Positions 1 through 9,150 are shown, counted from the first letter of the stretch. The stretch is DNA of 64,000 nt from Burkholderia sp. NRF60-BP8 (GCF_001522585.2 NZ_CP013372.1:2666001-2730000); one strand, 5' to 3'. Notes: generated by a model not told the origin, from the letters alone. Program-made: numbers and translations.

Positions 1-129
1 CCCGCCGGCCGCCGGCGGACCCATGTCCGGCGGCGCAATCCGGCCGATGGCACGAAACCTGCACGAACCTGAGCCGGTCCGCGGCGCACCGCGCGATCGA
101 ACAACAACCAAAGCCATTAGGAGACTCCC

Positions 130-1533
130 TTGTCTTTCGTGATCGTCCTCGCCGCGCTGGCGTTCCTGATGTTTGCCGCGTATCGCGGCTACAGCGTGAT
201 CCTGTTCGCGCCGATCGCCGCGCTCGGTGCGGTGCTGCTGACCGACCCCGCCGCCGTCGCACCGGTCTTCTCCGGCATCTTCATGGAGAAGATGGTCGGC
301 TTCGTCAAACTGTATTTCCCGGTCTTCATGCTCGGCGCCGTGTTCGGCAAGGTGATCGAACTGTCCGGGTTCTCCGAGTCGATCGTCCACGCGGCGATCC
401 GCTACATCGGCCGCTCGCGCGCGAATGCGGTGATCGTCGCGGTGTGCGCGCTGCTCACCTATGGCGGCGTATCGCTGTTCGTCGTGGTGTTCGCGGTCTA
501 TCCGTTCGCGGCCGAACTCTATCGTCAGAGCAACATCCCGAAACGGCTGATGCCCGGCGCGATTGCACTCGGCGCGTTCTCGTTCACGATGGATTCGCTG
601 CCCGGCACGCCGCAGATCCAGAACATCATCCCGACCACGTTCTTCAAGACGACTGCCTGGGCCGCGCCCGCGCTCGGCACGATCGGCTCGCTGTTCATCA
701 TCGTCGTCGGCCTCGCGTATCTCGAATGGCGTCGCCGTTCGGCGATGGCGAAGGGCGAAGGCTACGGCACGTCGCTCGTCAACGAGCCGGAGCGCGTCGA
801 GGCAACGGCGCTGCCGCATCCCGCGCTGGCGATCCTGCCGCTGATCCTCGTCGGCGTGTCGAACTTCGCGTTCACGAAGCTGATCCCGCAGTGGTACGGC
901 GCCGCGTCGTACACGGTCGCGCCGGAAGTGCTGCCGGGCGTGCACGCGCCGGTCACGACGTCGATCAAGACGGTCGTCGCGATCTGGTCGGTCGAGGCCG
1001 CGCTGCTGCTCGGGATCGTGCTGGTCTTGCTGACCGCATTCAAGCGCGTCAGCGGTCGCTTCGCGGCCGGCTCGAAGGCCGCCGTCGCCGGCGCGCTGCT
1101 CGCCGCGATGAACACCGCGTCGGAATACGGCTTCGGCGGCGTGATCGCCGCGCTGCCGGGCTTCCTCGTCGTCAGCGATGCGCTGAAGAGCATCCCGAAC
1201 CCGCTCGTCAACGCAGCCGTGTCGGTCAGCTCGCTCGCGGGCATCACGGGCTCCGCGTCCGGCGGCATGAGCATCGCGCTCGCCGCGATGTCGGACCTGT
1301 TCATCAAGGGCGCGCAGGCGGCCAACATCCCGATGGACGTGCTGCACCGGGTCGTCGCGATGGCGAGCGGCGGCATGGACACGCTGCCGCACAACGGCGC
1401 GGTCATCACGCTGCTCGCCGTCACGGGCCTCACGCACCGCGAGTCGTATCGCGACATCTTCGCGGTCACCGTCATCAAGACGCTCGCGGTGTTCTTCGTG
1501 ATCGCCGTGTACTACGCGACGGGGCTCGTGTAA
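130..1533 (+). CDS. GntP-family organic acid permease
   Basis: A 467-residue polytopic inner-membrane protein made almost entirely of hydrophobic helices, the usual length for GntP-type permeases, which import gluconate or related hydroxy acids with protons. The start is TTG; an AGGAG ribosome site lies about 6 bases upstream and no ATG fits better. The interior carries the Gly/Ser-rich re-entrant stretches typical of the family (for example SSLAGITGSASGG near residue 380). No sugar-acid kinase or dehydrogenase sits beside it in the window, so the substrate cannot be named. A strong hairpin terminator follows, so it is probably the last or only gene of its transcript. Confidence 0.85.
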   Translation: MSFVIVLAALAFLMFAAYRGYSVILFAPIAALGAVLLTDPAAVAPVFSGIFMEKMVGFVKLYFPVFMLGAVFGKVIELSGFSESIVHAAIRYIGRSRANAVIVAVCALLTYGGVSLFVVVFAVYPFAAELYRQSNIPKRLMPGAIALGAFSFTMDSLPGTPQIQNIIPTTFFKTTAWAAPALGTIGSLFIIVVGLAYLEWRRRSAMAKGEGYGTSLVNEPERVEATALPHPALAILPLILVGVSNFAFTKLIPQWYGAASYTVAPEVLPGVHAPVTTSIKTVVAIWSVEAALLLGIVLVLLTAFKRVSGRFAAGSKAAVAGALLAAMNTASEYGFGGVIAALPGFLVVSDALKSIPNPLVNAAVSVSSLAGITGSASGGMSIALAAMSDLFIKGAQAANIPMDVLHRVVAMASGGMDTLPHNGAVITLLAVTGLTHRESYRDIFAVTVIKTLAVFFVIAVYYATGLV

Positions 1534-1843
1534 GTCTCGGCATCAAGGCGGCGTTTCGTGCGCCGCCGTCTCGCTTTCAGGATCGGACCGCATGCGCACC
1601 GGAACGGATTCCGGCAAGCGCATCCGGTCCGATTTTCATTTCCCTACGCCAAATCGACACGCCGGCAGTCGTCCGGGCCATCGCTCGCCCCCGCCCCCAC
1701 GCATTGTTACCCGCAGCAAAACACTGCGTTGGGCGCGATCGCATTTTTCAGGCGCCCGCCCCGGCCTACACTGATTTCAACGTCTCGCGGCGCTTCGACG
1801 AACGAAGCGCCGCGATTCACCGGAAATCGTGGAGGTCCCCATC
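1534..1843. other. Intergenic region, 310 bp
   Basis: The gap between the permease and the DUF4148 gene holds a small GC hairpin (1547-1553 with 1561-1567) and a long nested terminator hairpin (1582-1637). The remainder should hold the promoter of the DUF4148 gene, but no clear -35/-10 pair was seen. Short open frames here look like chance. Confidence 0.6.
1582..1637 (+). terminator. Nested rho-independent terminator after the permease
   Basis: Arms of 16 bases (1582-1597 and 1618-1633) pair with one mismatch. Inside them a second perfect hairpin forms (CCGGAA, loop CGGA, TTCCGG). The outer stem is followed by a short T run (GATTTTCATTT). Confidence 0.75.
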
Positions 1844-2095
1844 ATGAAGCGCCTGATCCCAGCCATTGCCGTCGTCCTGGCCGTGTCGGCCCCGCTTGCC
1901 GCACAGGCCCAGTCGAACCAGCCGCTCACGCGCGCGCAGGTCCACGCCGAAGTCAAGGCGCTCAAGCAGGCCGGCTTCCAGTCGAGCGACTGGTTCTATC
2001 CGGCCAGCATCGTCTCCGCCGAAGCGAAGATCGCCCGTCAGCACGACGCCGGATACGGAAGCGATCGCGGCGCGTCGTCGGAGTCGGGCCGGTAA
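1844..2095 (+). CDS. DUF4148 small secreted protein
   Basis: An 83-residue protein with a clear Sec signal peptide (MKRLIPAIAVVLAVSAPLAA, then QAQS) and a short mature part with the DUF4148 pattern LTRAQVHAEVKALKQAGF followed by YPAS. This family is abundant in Burkholderia and its function is unknown. The start at 1844 is preferred over an in-frame GTG 15 bases upstream because a GGAGG ribosome site lies 8 bases before it. It converges with the thioredoxin-fold gene only 34 bases downstream. Confidence 0.8.
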   Translation: MKRLIPAIAVVLAVSAPLAAQAQSNQPLTRAQVHAEVKALKQAGFQSSDWFYPASIVSAEAKIARQHDAGYGSDRGASSESGR

Positions 2096-2129
2096 TCGTC
2101 GGCCCGCCCGGCGATCCCTCCGCGCGCCG

Positions 2130-3725
2130 TTACGCCTTCACGGGCTGGATCAGCTTCGCGCACGCCGCCGCCTGCGGATCGCCCGCCGGCAACTTGCCGC
2201 ACACGCCGTCGAACTGCTTCACGACCGACCTGACCGACGCATCGTGCGCGCCGCTGCCGCGCCAGCGGTTCAGTTGCGTGACGACCTTGGTCAGCGCGCG
2301 CAGGTTCGCGCCGTAGAACGCGTCCCGGGTCTTGTCGGCCTGCGCGAGCACACTGGCTGCGATCCCTTCGATGCGCGCCGAATCGTCCGGCGCCAGTTCG
2401 ACCGCATTCGCAAAGTAGGTCGCGCCCCAGCGCAGCTTCGTCGCCGGCCCGCTCGCCGCGTCGTACGCCTTGCGATACCAGTCGAGCGCGGCCGCCTTGT
2501 CGCCGCGCGCCTTCGCGTTCGCGGCCAGCCCCGACATGAAGTAGTACGGCGTGGACGAACGCGGCAACTCGGCCTTCAGCAACGCATCCGATTCGTCGTA
2601 CAGCCCCGCGTCGGTCAGCGTATCCGCGCCTTCGCTGACGAGCGCCTGCCGCTCGTACGCGTTCGCCGCGCGCTGCACCGACGCGGCGATCTGTTTGCGC
2701 GCGGTGTCGGCCAGCGCCGGTGCGGCGGGCGGTGCGCCCTTGCGCGCGTCGCCGCGCGCGAGCAGCACGCGGCCGTGCAGCGCCATCAGCCGGTCGATAG
2801 ACGACAGCGTGCCGTCGGTCGACAGGCGCGCCAGCGCCGCGTCGTACGCGCCGCGCAACTTCGCGCGCTGCGCGTCGTCGCCGCCGAGATACGCGACCAC
2901 GCGCGCGGGCGCCGCGACCAGCACGTCCGAATCGGCCCGCGACAGCGCCGGATCGCGCAGCACCGTGCGCAGCGAATCGGCAAGCGCGGCCTTGTCGAGC
3001 GCACCGGCCTGCGCCGGGTCGTCCGACGCGGCGACCACCGCCGACTTCAGCGCGAAGCGCGCCGATTCGGCTTTCGCACCGGCCGCCCGGGCGCGTTGCG
3101 CGAGCGACTGCAGCGTCTCGGCGACGCGATCGGCCGGCACCGGCAACGCGCCGTCGGTATCCCATGAATAGTCGGCCAGCAGGCGCCATTCGTCCGGCGT
3201 CAACGACGCGCCGTTCTTCAGCGCCGTCGCAAGCGTCTGCCGCACCGGATGCGCGGCCGTCATCCCGAGCGACAGCGCCTGCATGTAGCGGTCGAGATCG
3301 GCTTCGCCCGGCAGCCGCGTCACTTCGGTGCCGTCGGGGCGGAACAGGATCATCGTCGGATAGCCGTGCACCTTGAAACGCTCGCCGAGCTTCTGCGCGC
3401 TTTCGGTGTCGCCGTCGAGATACACGGGCACGAAGAACGATGAACGCGTCTTGAATGCCTGCTGGCTGAAGATCGTCGACTTCACCTGGTTGCACGACGG
3501 ACACCATACCGCGCCCCAGTACAGCAGCAGCGGCTTGCCCTCGCGCTTCGCGAGCGCGAACGCGGCATCGACGTCGCCGTGTTGCCACGCGATGCCGGGC
3601 GGCAGATGCGCGCCGTCGGGCGACGCGTTCGCCACCGGAGCGCCGGCGGGCGCGGCAGCGGCAAGCGCGGCACTGGCGGCAGCGAACAGACAGGCGGCGG
3701 TGAGATTGCGAAGAACGGTTTTCAT
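2130..3725 (-). CDS. Exported thioredoxin-fold protein
   Basis: 531 residues. An N-terminal signal peptide (about residues 1-25) is followed by a thioredoxin-like domain with active site WCPSC (Cys75 and Cys78) and the downstream cis-Pro region GYPTMILF. The remaining 350 residues are alpha-helical and Ala-rich, resembling TPR-like helices, with no motif I recognise. It is probably a periplasmic disulfide reductase or isomerase. The reading frame stays open for 127 codons upstream, but the signal peptide fixes the start at 3725. It is monocistronic as far as can be seen. The partner protein is unknown. Confidence 0.8.
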   Translation of the reverse strand: MKTVLRNLTAACLFAAASAALAAAAPAGAPVANASPDGAHLPPGIAWQHGDVDAAFALAKREGKPLLLYWGAVWCPSCNQVKSTIFSQQAFKTRSSFFVPVYLDGDTESAQKLGERFKVHGYPTMILFRPDGTEVTRLPGEADLDRYMQALSLGMTAAHPVRQTLATALKNGASLTPDEWRLLADYSWDTDGALPVPADRVAETLQSLAQRARAAGAKAESARFALKSAVVAASDDPAQAGALDKAALADSLRTVLRDPALSRADSDVLVAAPARVVAYLGGDDAQRAKLRGAYDAALARLSTDGTLSSIDRLMALHGRVLLARGDARKGAPPAAPALADTARKQIAASVQRAANAYERQALVSEGADTLTDAGLYDESDALLKAELPRSSTPYYFMSGLAANAKARGDKAAALDWYRKAYDAASGPATKLRWGATYFANAVELAPDDSARIEGIAASVLAQADKTRDAFYGANLRALTKVVTQLNRWRGSGAHDASVRSVVKQFDGVCGKLPAGDPQAAACAKLIQPVKA

Positions 3726-3981
3726 CGAAGCGGGTTCCGTTGAAAAGACGGTTTCAGGGGGATGCCGCGCGCGCAACGAGGGCCGCGATGCGATGGCGAT
3801 GAAGCCGGCCGACCTGCAGCGCCGCGCATGCATCGATACGAAAAAACGAAGCCGGCCGCAGCGACCGGCAAATCGTTCGACGATACGACGGATACAGCCG
3901 AAGGAAAACGAACGAATTCTCGATTGAATATGACGCGCGGCGTCGTGCCCGCGTGCCGTCACGTCCGCAACGGCCGGCCCT

Positions 3982-4482
3982 TCATTGCCGCGTCCTGATG
4001 CGGGCCATGTGATACACGGACGCATGCACGCCGTCGCGCAACGCGTAATCCGGCGATTCGCCCTCGATGCGGAAACCGTGTTGCTCGTAGAGTGCGATCG
4101 CCGCACGGTTGTCGGTAAACACGGTCAGTTCGAGACGCGTGATGTTCAACCAGTTCTCCGCGAGATCGATCGCGGCCGCGAGCAGCCGGCCGCCGATGCC
4201 GCGCCCGTGATGGGCCGCGTCGACCATCATGCCGAGCGCCGCCGCGTGGCGCCGGCGCGGATTCGGCTCGGGATGCAGGCCGAGATGGCCGACCACCGTG
4301 CCGTCGATTTCGGCAACGAGGCTCACGCCGTGCTCGCGCACGTCGTCGAGCCGCTTCCGCCATTTTTCGAGCGACGGAAATGGCTGCTGCAACGTATTCG
4401 TGTACACCGCGGGATGCGCGGCGATCTGCCGGATCGCGTCGACGTCGTGCGTCTCGCTATGCCTGATCCTGATATCGGTCAT
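3982..4482 (-). CDS. GNAT N-acetyltransferase, AaaT/YhhY-like
   Basis: 166 residues, closely matching the E. coli L-amino-acid N-acetyltransferase AaaT (YhhY) from memory. Shared features are the opening IRHSET, DAIRQI, the TNTLQ segment, WLNITRLELTVFTDNRAAIALYEQHGF and the ending YHMARI. The acetyl-CoA-binding loop is seen at HGRGIGGRLL. It should acetylate free amino acids or a small amine in the cytosol. It stands alone between the thioredoxin-fold gene and the long upstream region of the phospholipase gene, from which it diverges. Confidence 0.85.
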   Translation of the reverse strand: MTDIRIRHSETHDVDAIRQIAAHPAVYTNTLQQPFPSLEKWRKRLDDVREHGVSLVAEIDGTVVGHLGLHPEPNPRRRHAAALGMMVDAAHHGRGIGGRLLAAAIDLAENWLNITRLELTVFTDNRAAIALYEQHGFRIEGESPDYALRDGVHASVYHMARIRTRQ

Positions 4483-4678
4483 GGGTGGGCCGGTTCCGAA
4501 AAGTCGCGCCGAACGCGCGGACTGCGCACGTGCGCAGCAACGCGTCGAGCTTAGCCGATTTCACGCATTTGAAACATGGGCGTCACGCCGTCGCGCGTCA
4601 GGTTGTATCCGCAACGAAGCGAGTGCATGCCATCCCCGCGAAATCCGGAAAATTCTGACCGGTCGCACCTGCGACGAC

Positions 4679-4694
4679 CGGTAATTTATTACCG
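4679..4694. repeat. Perfect palindrome CGGTAA-TTTA-TTACCG
   Basis: A 6-bp inverted repeat with a 4-base AT spacer, followed by GTTTTCG. Just upstream is a second imperfect inverted repeat built on ACCGGT. It could be an operator for the divergent acetyltransferase gene or a weak hairpin; the sequence does not decide. Confidence 0.4.
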
Positions 4695-4759
4695 TTTTCG
4701 ATCTCGCATTCGCGCGTGAACGAATCGTTGCGCACGCAACGTCACGCACGCGACACGCG

Positions 4760-4804
4760 ATGTCATTTCTTCATCACGTCGACGTCATGTCGCGTCCCTA
4801 GACT
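4760..4804 (+). promoter_or_regulatory. Pho-box-like array and -10 of phospholipase C
   Basis: Seven-base units ATGTCAT, TCATCAC, ACGTCAT and CGTCCCT repeat at exact 11-base steps (4760, 4771, 4782, 4793), the layout of PhoB boxes (CTGTCAT-like units separated by 4 bases). A -10-like TAGACT begins at 4799, ten bases after the third unit, which is the spacing expected when PhoB replaces a -35. PhoB control of phospholipase C is known in Pseudomonas. Here it is inference. Confidence 0.55.
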
Positions 4805-5062
4805 GGGCGCCGCCCCAGCCCGGCGTGCGTCGGGCCGGTGTGTGCCGATACTGCCCCGCGCATCACGCGCGCGCGGCGCGCAGGATCGCGACGGCGAGGC
4901 CGCGGCATCCGCGCGACGTCGCGCGTCGGGCGCGATACGCGCCGCGACGCACGGCCGATACCCCAGGCACGCACGCATCGCGGATCGTCCCGGGGCGGGA
5001 CGCCGCGCGGGCACCGCCGGACGAACTCACGAACGCTCCCACCCTCACAGGATCCGAACGCC

Positions 5063-7414
5063 ATGACGTCACGCCGCAAATTCCTTCAGCAGACCGCCGG
5101 CTCCGGCCTCGCCGCCGCCGCGCTGTCCGCGTTTCCGCCGAGCATTCGCCGCGCGCTCGCCATTCCCGCCTTCCACGAAACGGGGACCATCCAGGACGTC
5201 AAGCACGTCGTGCTGCTGATGATGGAGAACCGCGCGTTCGACAGCTACTTCGGCACGTTCAAGGGCGTGCGCGGCTATGGCGACCGCTTCGCGGTGCCGT
5301 CGCCGAACGGCCGCGACGTGTTCTATCAGACGTACACGAAGGCGGCGCCCGCCGCGACCGTGACGCCGTATCACCTCGACGCGCGCCAGGGCAACGCGCA
5401 GCGCGCGGGCGGCACGCCGCACACGTGGGCCGACGCGCAGGCCGCGTGGGATCACGGCCGGATGAACCGCTGGCCCGACGCGAAGACGCCGCTGTCGATG
5501 GGCTATTACGACGCGGCCGAAGTGCCGTTCCAGCGCGCGCTGGCCGATGCGTTCACGCTGTGCGACCACTATCACTGCGGGATGCACACGGGCACGATCG
5601 CGAACCGCCTGTTCTACTGGAGCGGCACCAACGGCCCGAACGGCATCAGCCCGGCCGATGGCAGCCGTGTGAAGATCGCCGCGCTGAACAACCAGTTCAA
5701 CGGCGGCAACGACATCGGCCCGTCGAGCCAGGGCTGGACCTGGACGACCTATGCCGACCGGCTGCAACGGGCGGGCGTGAGCTGGAAGGTCTACCAGAGC
5801 CTGATCGACAATTTCGGCTGCAACGAGATGATGAGCTTCCGCCACTGGCGTGCGGCGATCGAGCAGATGCCGGCCGCGCGCCGGCCCGCGTACGTCGCGT
5901 CGACCGATATCACGCAGCCGGTCACGGCGGCCGGTGCGTTCTACGACCCCGCGATCGACGATCCGCTGAGCCCGCTCGCGAAGGGCTTCGGCAACACGAT
6001 GCCGTACGGCTTTCTCGAAACGTTCCGCGACGACATCCGCAACGGCAAGCTGCCGGAAGTGTCGTGGATCATCCCGCCGTCCGCGTACAGCGAGCACCCG
6101 GGGCCGTCGAGCCCCGCGCAGGGCGGCTGGTACGTGCAGGCCGTGCTCGACGCGCTGACGGCGAACCCGGAGGTCTGGAGCAAGACCGTGCTGCTGGTCA
6201 ACTACGACGAGAACGACGGCTTCTTCGATCACATGCCGTCGCCGGCCGTGCCGTCGCGCAACGCCGACGGCACGCTCGCGGGCGGCCATACGCTGTCGGC
6301 CGCCGACGTCGCGGTCGAGTACCACGACTTCACGCCGGCCACGTCGAGCCAGCCGGCCACCGACGGCCGTCCGTACGGCCCGGGCCCGCGCGTGCCGATG
6401 TGGATCGTGTCGCCGTGGAGCCGCGGCGGCTGGGTCAACTCGCAGGTGTTCGACCATACGTCGACGCTGCGCTTCCTCGAGACGCGCTTCGGCGTCGCGG
6501 AGCCGCAGATCGGCGCGTACCGCCGCGCGGTGTGCGGCGACCTGACGAGCGCGTTCAATTTCCGCACGCCGAACAACGAGCCGCTGCCGACGCTCGCGGG
6601 CCGGACGACGAAAAGCCAGGTCGACGCACTGAGCGCCGCGCAGCAAACCGCGCCGAAGATCGTGCCGCCCGCGACGCCCGCGCTGCCCGCACAGGCGACC
6701 GGCGTGCGTCCGTCGCGCGCGTTGCCGTACGAACTGCACGCGAGCGCGCGCACCGATGCCGGCGCCGGCACGGTCACGCTGAAGTTCGCGAACACCGGCC
6801 GCGCCGCCGCCGTGTTTCACGTCTATGACAAGCTGCACCTCGACCGGCTGCCGCGGCGCTACGTCGTCGAGCCCGGCAAGACGCTGCGCGGCGACTGGGC
6901 CGCGCGCGCCGACGATGGCGGTAAATATGACCTGTGGGTGCTCGGCCCGAACGGCTATCACCGCCGCTTCACCGGCGACCTGAGTCGCCTGGCCGGCGCG
7001 CGCGCGCCGCAACCGGAAGTACGCGTCGGCTATGCGGGCGCGAGCGGCAACCTCCACCTGCGGCTGCGCAACGACGGCGGCGGCACGGTACGCTTCACGG
7101 TGAAGTCGAACCAGGTCTACGGGCCGCTGCCAGGACACGGCGGAAACGACGACCACGGTCATGGCCGCGACAACGAAAACGGTCACGGCCCGGGTCGGGG
7201 CAACGGCCATGGCGCCGGCACCACGTGGACCGTCACGGTGCGCGCCGGCGACCAGTCCGAACTGCACTGGAAGCTCGACTCGACCGGCTACTGGTACGAC
7301 TTCATCGTCACCGCCGACAGCGACGCGAGCTTCTCGCGCCGCGTGGCCGGCCGCGTGGAAACCGGCCGGCACTCGGTCAGCGACCCGGCGATGGGGCTCG
7401 CCGACCGCTTCTGA
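5063..7414 (+). CDS. Tat-exported phosphocholine-specific phospholipase C
   Basis: 783 residues. A twin-arginine signal (SRRKFLQ, residues 3-9) is followed by the bacterial phospholipase C/acid phosphatase fold with the metal and nucleophile motif ENRAFDSYFG (residues 55-64). Two C-terminal repeat domains (DUF756 type) start near residue 555. The family hydrolyses phosphatidylcholine and sphingomyelin outside the inner membrane, releasing phosphocholine and diacylglycerol. Burkholderia usually carries several copies. An odd Gly/His/Asp/Asn-rich insert (about residues 691-719) interrupts the last domain. The promoter region carries a Pho-box-like array. An in-frame extension upstream of 5063 lacks a signal and is not coding. 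Confidence 0.92.
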   Translation: MTSRRKFLQQTAGSGLAAAALSAFPPSIRRALAIPAFHETGTIQDVKHVVLLMMENRAFDSYFGTFKGVRGYGDRFAVPSPNGRDVFYQTYTKAAPAATVTPYHLDARQGNAQRAGGTPHTWADAQAAWDHGRMNRWPDAKTPLSMGYYDAAEVPFQRALADAFTLCDHYHCGMHTGTIANRLFYWSGTNGPNGISPADGSRVKIAALNNQFNGGNDIGPSSQGWTWTTYADRLQRAGVSWKVYQSLIDNFGCNEMMSFRHWRAAIEQMPAARRPAYVASTDITQPVTAAGAFYDPAIDDPLSPLAKGFGNTMPYGFLETFRDDIRNGKLPEVSWIIPPSAYSEHPGPSSPAQGGWYVQAVLDALTANPEVWSKTVLLVNYDENDGFFDHMPSPAVPSRNADGTLAGGHTLSAADVAVEYHDFTPATSSQPATDGRPYGPGPRVPMWIVSPWSRGGWVNSQVFDHTSTLRFLETRFGVAEPQIGAYRRAVCGDLTSAFNFRTPNNEPLPTLAGRTTKSQVDALSAAQQTAPKIVPPATPALPAQATGVRPSRALPYELHASARTDAGAGTVTLKFANTGRAAAVFHVYDKLHLDRLPRRYVVEPGKTLRGDWAARADDGGKYDLWVLGPNGYHRRFTGDLSRLAGARAPQPEVRVGYAGASGNLHLRLRNDGGGTVRFTVKSNQVYGPLPGHGGNDDHGHGRDNENGHGPGRGNGHGAGTTWTVTVRAGDQSELHWKLDSTGYWYDFIVTADSDASFSRRVAGRVETGRHSVSDPAMGLADRF

Positions 7415-7680
7415 CGCCACCGCGGCGACGCGCGGCGCGTGTCGCCGCCCGCGTCGGCGTGGCCGCGAATGCCGCTCGGGCACCGGTTCCCGCCGGTGCC
7501 CGATCCAGCGCAGACGCCCGCCCGGCGTGGCTCAAACATCAGAAGGATCGGTGGTTCAGCCCTCATTTCACCCCCACGAAAATGCTCCGTGTTGCGGCCC
7601 GTTCGCGTTAAACTGCATCAAGCCGTATTCAACAAAGACATCTTTGCCGCCAAGGCATCCACGACACGAGGATAGGTTCG

Positions 7681-7950
7681 ATGCGCACTACCGGCTCATC
7701 CGGGGCAATGACCCTGCTCACCGAACACGACGCGGCCGACGGCCGCGAACTGCGCTCGCTCCGGCTCGAAGCGACCGGCGACGGCAAGAGCGTGCTGCTG
7801 ATCGAGATCGACGAACGCAAGCCCGGCATCCACCGCGAAGTCCGCTACGAGATCACCCCGGCCGAACTGATCGCGGCGATCCGCTCGCACGGCGCCGAGC
7901 TGCCCGGCGAAAACCACGGCGCCGCATCGCTCGCCCGCACGCCCTCCTGA
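7681..7950 (+). CDS. Conserved small cytosolic protein, function unknown
   Basis: 89 residues, ATG start, no signal peptide or membrane segment. Charged beta-rich segments (LRLEATGDGKSVLLIEIDERK) are followed by ITPAELIAAIRSHG. It could be a small regulatory or adaptor protein, but no known domain was recognised. It is codirectional with its neighbours, with a 266-base gap before it and about 150 bases after it. Amino-acid composition and GC3 pattern are consistent with a real gene. Confidence 0.6.
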   Translation: MRTTGSSGAMTLLTEHDAADGRELRSLRLEATGDGKSVLLIEIDERKPGIHREVRYEITPAELIAAIRSHGAELPGENHGAASLARTPS

Positions 7951-8045
7951 TTCCGAACGGTGAGCCGCGCGCAATGCGTCGGCTCACCCCCATCCCCCTG
8001 TCGCCGTCAGGCGCTTTGCATCATTCCCGCCGCTGCGTTGAAAAA

Positions 8046-8060
8046 GGCCGATAATCGGCC
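8046..8060. promoter_or_regulatory. Palindrome GGCCGAT-A-ATCGGCC before the DedA-rhodanese gene
   Basis: A perfect 7-bp inverted repeat around one central base, 44 bases upstream of the start codon. It includes GATAAT, which could serve as a -10. A repressor operator overlapping the promoter is possible. Confidence 0.35.
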
Positions 8061-8104
8061 CATCTGCATTTCCCGCCCACGCGTTTCCTTTTCGGCCAGC
8101 CGTC

Positions 8105-9100
8105 ATGCTCCTACGTGACCTCGTCGCCCAGTACGGGCCGCTTCTCGTGTTCGCCAACGTGCTCGCGGCGGCCATCGGCCTGCCGGTGCCCGCGATGCCG
8201 ACGCTCGTGCTGTTCGGCGCGATGTCGGCGATGCATCCGGCGATGATCGGCTCGCAGCTCGTGACGGTCGTGGTGCTGTCGGTGCTCGGCGCGCTGATCG
8301 GCGACACGGTCTGGTACGTCGCCGGGCGGCGTTACGGCGGCACGACGCTGAAGACGATCTGTCGGCTGTCGCTGTCGCGCGATACCTGCGTGAAAAAGAC
8401 CGAACGCTTCTTCGGCCGCTACGGCGTGCGCGTGCTCGCGGTCGCGCGCTTCATTCCCGGATTGTCGCTGGTGTCGGTGCCGATGGCCGGTGCGCTCGGC
8501 ACGCGCTATCGCACGTTCGCCGGCTACGACGCGCTCGGCGCCGCGCTGTGGACGATCGTCGGGCTGATCGCCGGCCTCGTGTTCTACCGGCAGATCGACT
8601 GGCTGTTCGCCGGCGCGAGCCGTCTCGGCCGCGCGGCGCTGCTCGTCATCGTCGCGCTGCTCGCCATCTATGCGGCCGTGCGCTGGATGCGCCGCCGCGC
8701 GCTGATCCGCCAGCTCGCGAACGCGCGGATCGGCGTCGACGAGCTCGACGCGCTGCTGCGCGACACCGCCGCCCCGGTGGTGCTCGACGTCCGCTCGCCC
8801 GAGCACCGCAAGCTCGACCCGTTCGCGATTCCCGGCGCGCAGTTCGCCGACGAGCGCCAGATCGGCGACATCGTCGCGCGCTACCCGCTCACGCAGAAGT
8901 TCGTCGTGTATTGCTCGTGCCCGAACGAAGTGACGGCCGCGCTGATGGCGAAGCGCCTGCTCGATGCAGGCTTCACCGACGCACTCGCGCTGCGCGGCGG
9001 CCTCGACGCATGGCGCGATACGGGCCGCCAGCTCACGTCGCTCGTGGAAGAGGTGCCCGCCGCGAACGATTCCGTCGCGGGATGGCACAAGCCGGCCTGA
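8105..9100 (+). CDS. DedA-family membrane protein fused to a rhodanese domain
   Basis: 331 residues in two parts. Residues 1 to about 200 are a DedA/SNARE-associated membrane domain with the family signature RFIPGLSLVSVPMAGA. DedA proteins are implicated in undecaprenyl phosphate or phospholipid flipping, proton-motive force and antimicrobial-peptide resistance. Residues about 215-325 form a rhodanese-like domain with VVLDVRSPEH and active-site loop YCSCPNEVTAA, so the persulfide-forming Cys is present. The fusion suggests sulfur or redox chemistry at the inner face of the membrane. The substrate is unknown. Confidence 0.85.
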   Translation: MLLRDLVAQYGPLLVFANVLAAAIGLPVPAMPTLVLFGAMSAMHPAMIGSQLVTVVVLSVLGALIGDTVWYVAGRRYGGTTLKTICRLSLSRDTCVKKTERFFGRYGVRVLAVARFIPGLSLVSVPMAGALGTRYRTFAGYDALGAALWTIVGLIAGLVFYRQIDWLFAGASRLGRAALLVIVALLAIYAAVRWMRRRALIRQLANARIGVDELDALLRDTAAPVVLDVRSPEHRKLDPFAIPGAQFADERQIGDIVARYPLTQKFVVYCSCPNEVTAALMAKRLLDAGFTDALALRGGLDAWRDTGRQLTSLVEEVPAANDSVAGWHKPA

Positions 9101-9131
9101 TCGCGTCGATCGCGGGCCGGCCGTGCGAGAC

Positions 9132-9150
9132 AGGGGGCCTTGCGCCCCCT
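9132..9150. terminator. Hairpin between convergent DedA and OprD genes
   Basis: AGGGGGC and GCCCCCT form a 7-bp stem with a 5-base loop between two converging genes. The T run is poor on both strands, so function as a terminator is tentative. Confidence 0.45.

Larger units (their letters stand above)
4483..5062. other. Divergent intergenic region, 580 bp
   Basis: The region between the acetyltransferase and phospholipase C genes. It holds a perfect palindrome (4679-4694), a Pho-box-like array with a -10 (4760-4804), and about 250 bases of GC-rich 5' leader. The open frames that cross it have no ribosome site or recognisable domain. Confidence 0.6.

Noticed and set aside
2130..4106. Extended 658-codon version of the thioredoxin-fold gene
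   Set aside because: The extra 127 residues lack a signal peptide and would bury it; the ATG at 3725 gives a normal exported protein.
5069..7483. 804-codon open frame on the minus strand opposite phospholipase C
   Set aside because: Composition is Arg/Val/Ala-rich with no ribosome site or motif. It is antisense to a gene with clear family motifs and arises from high GC3.
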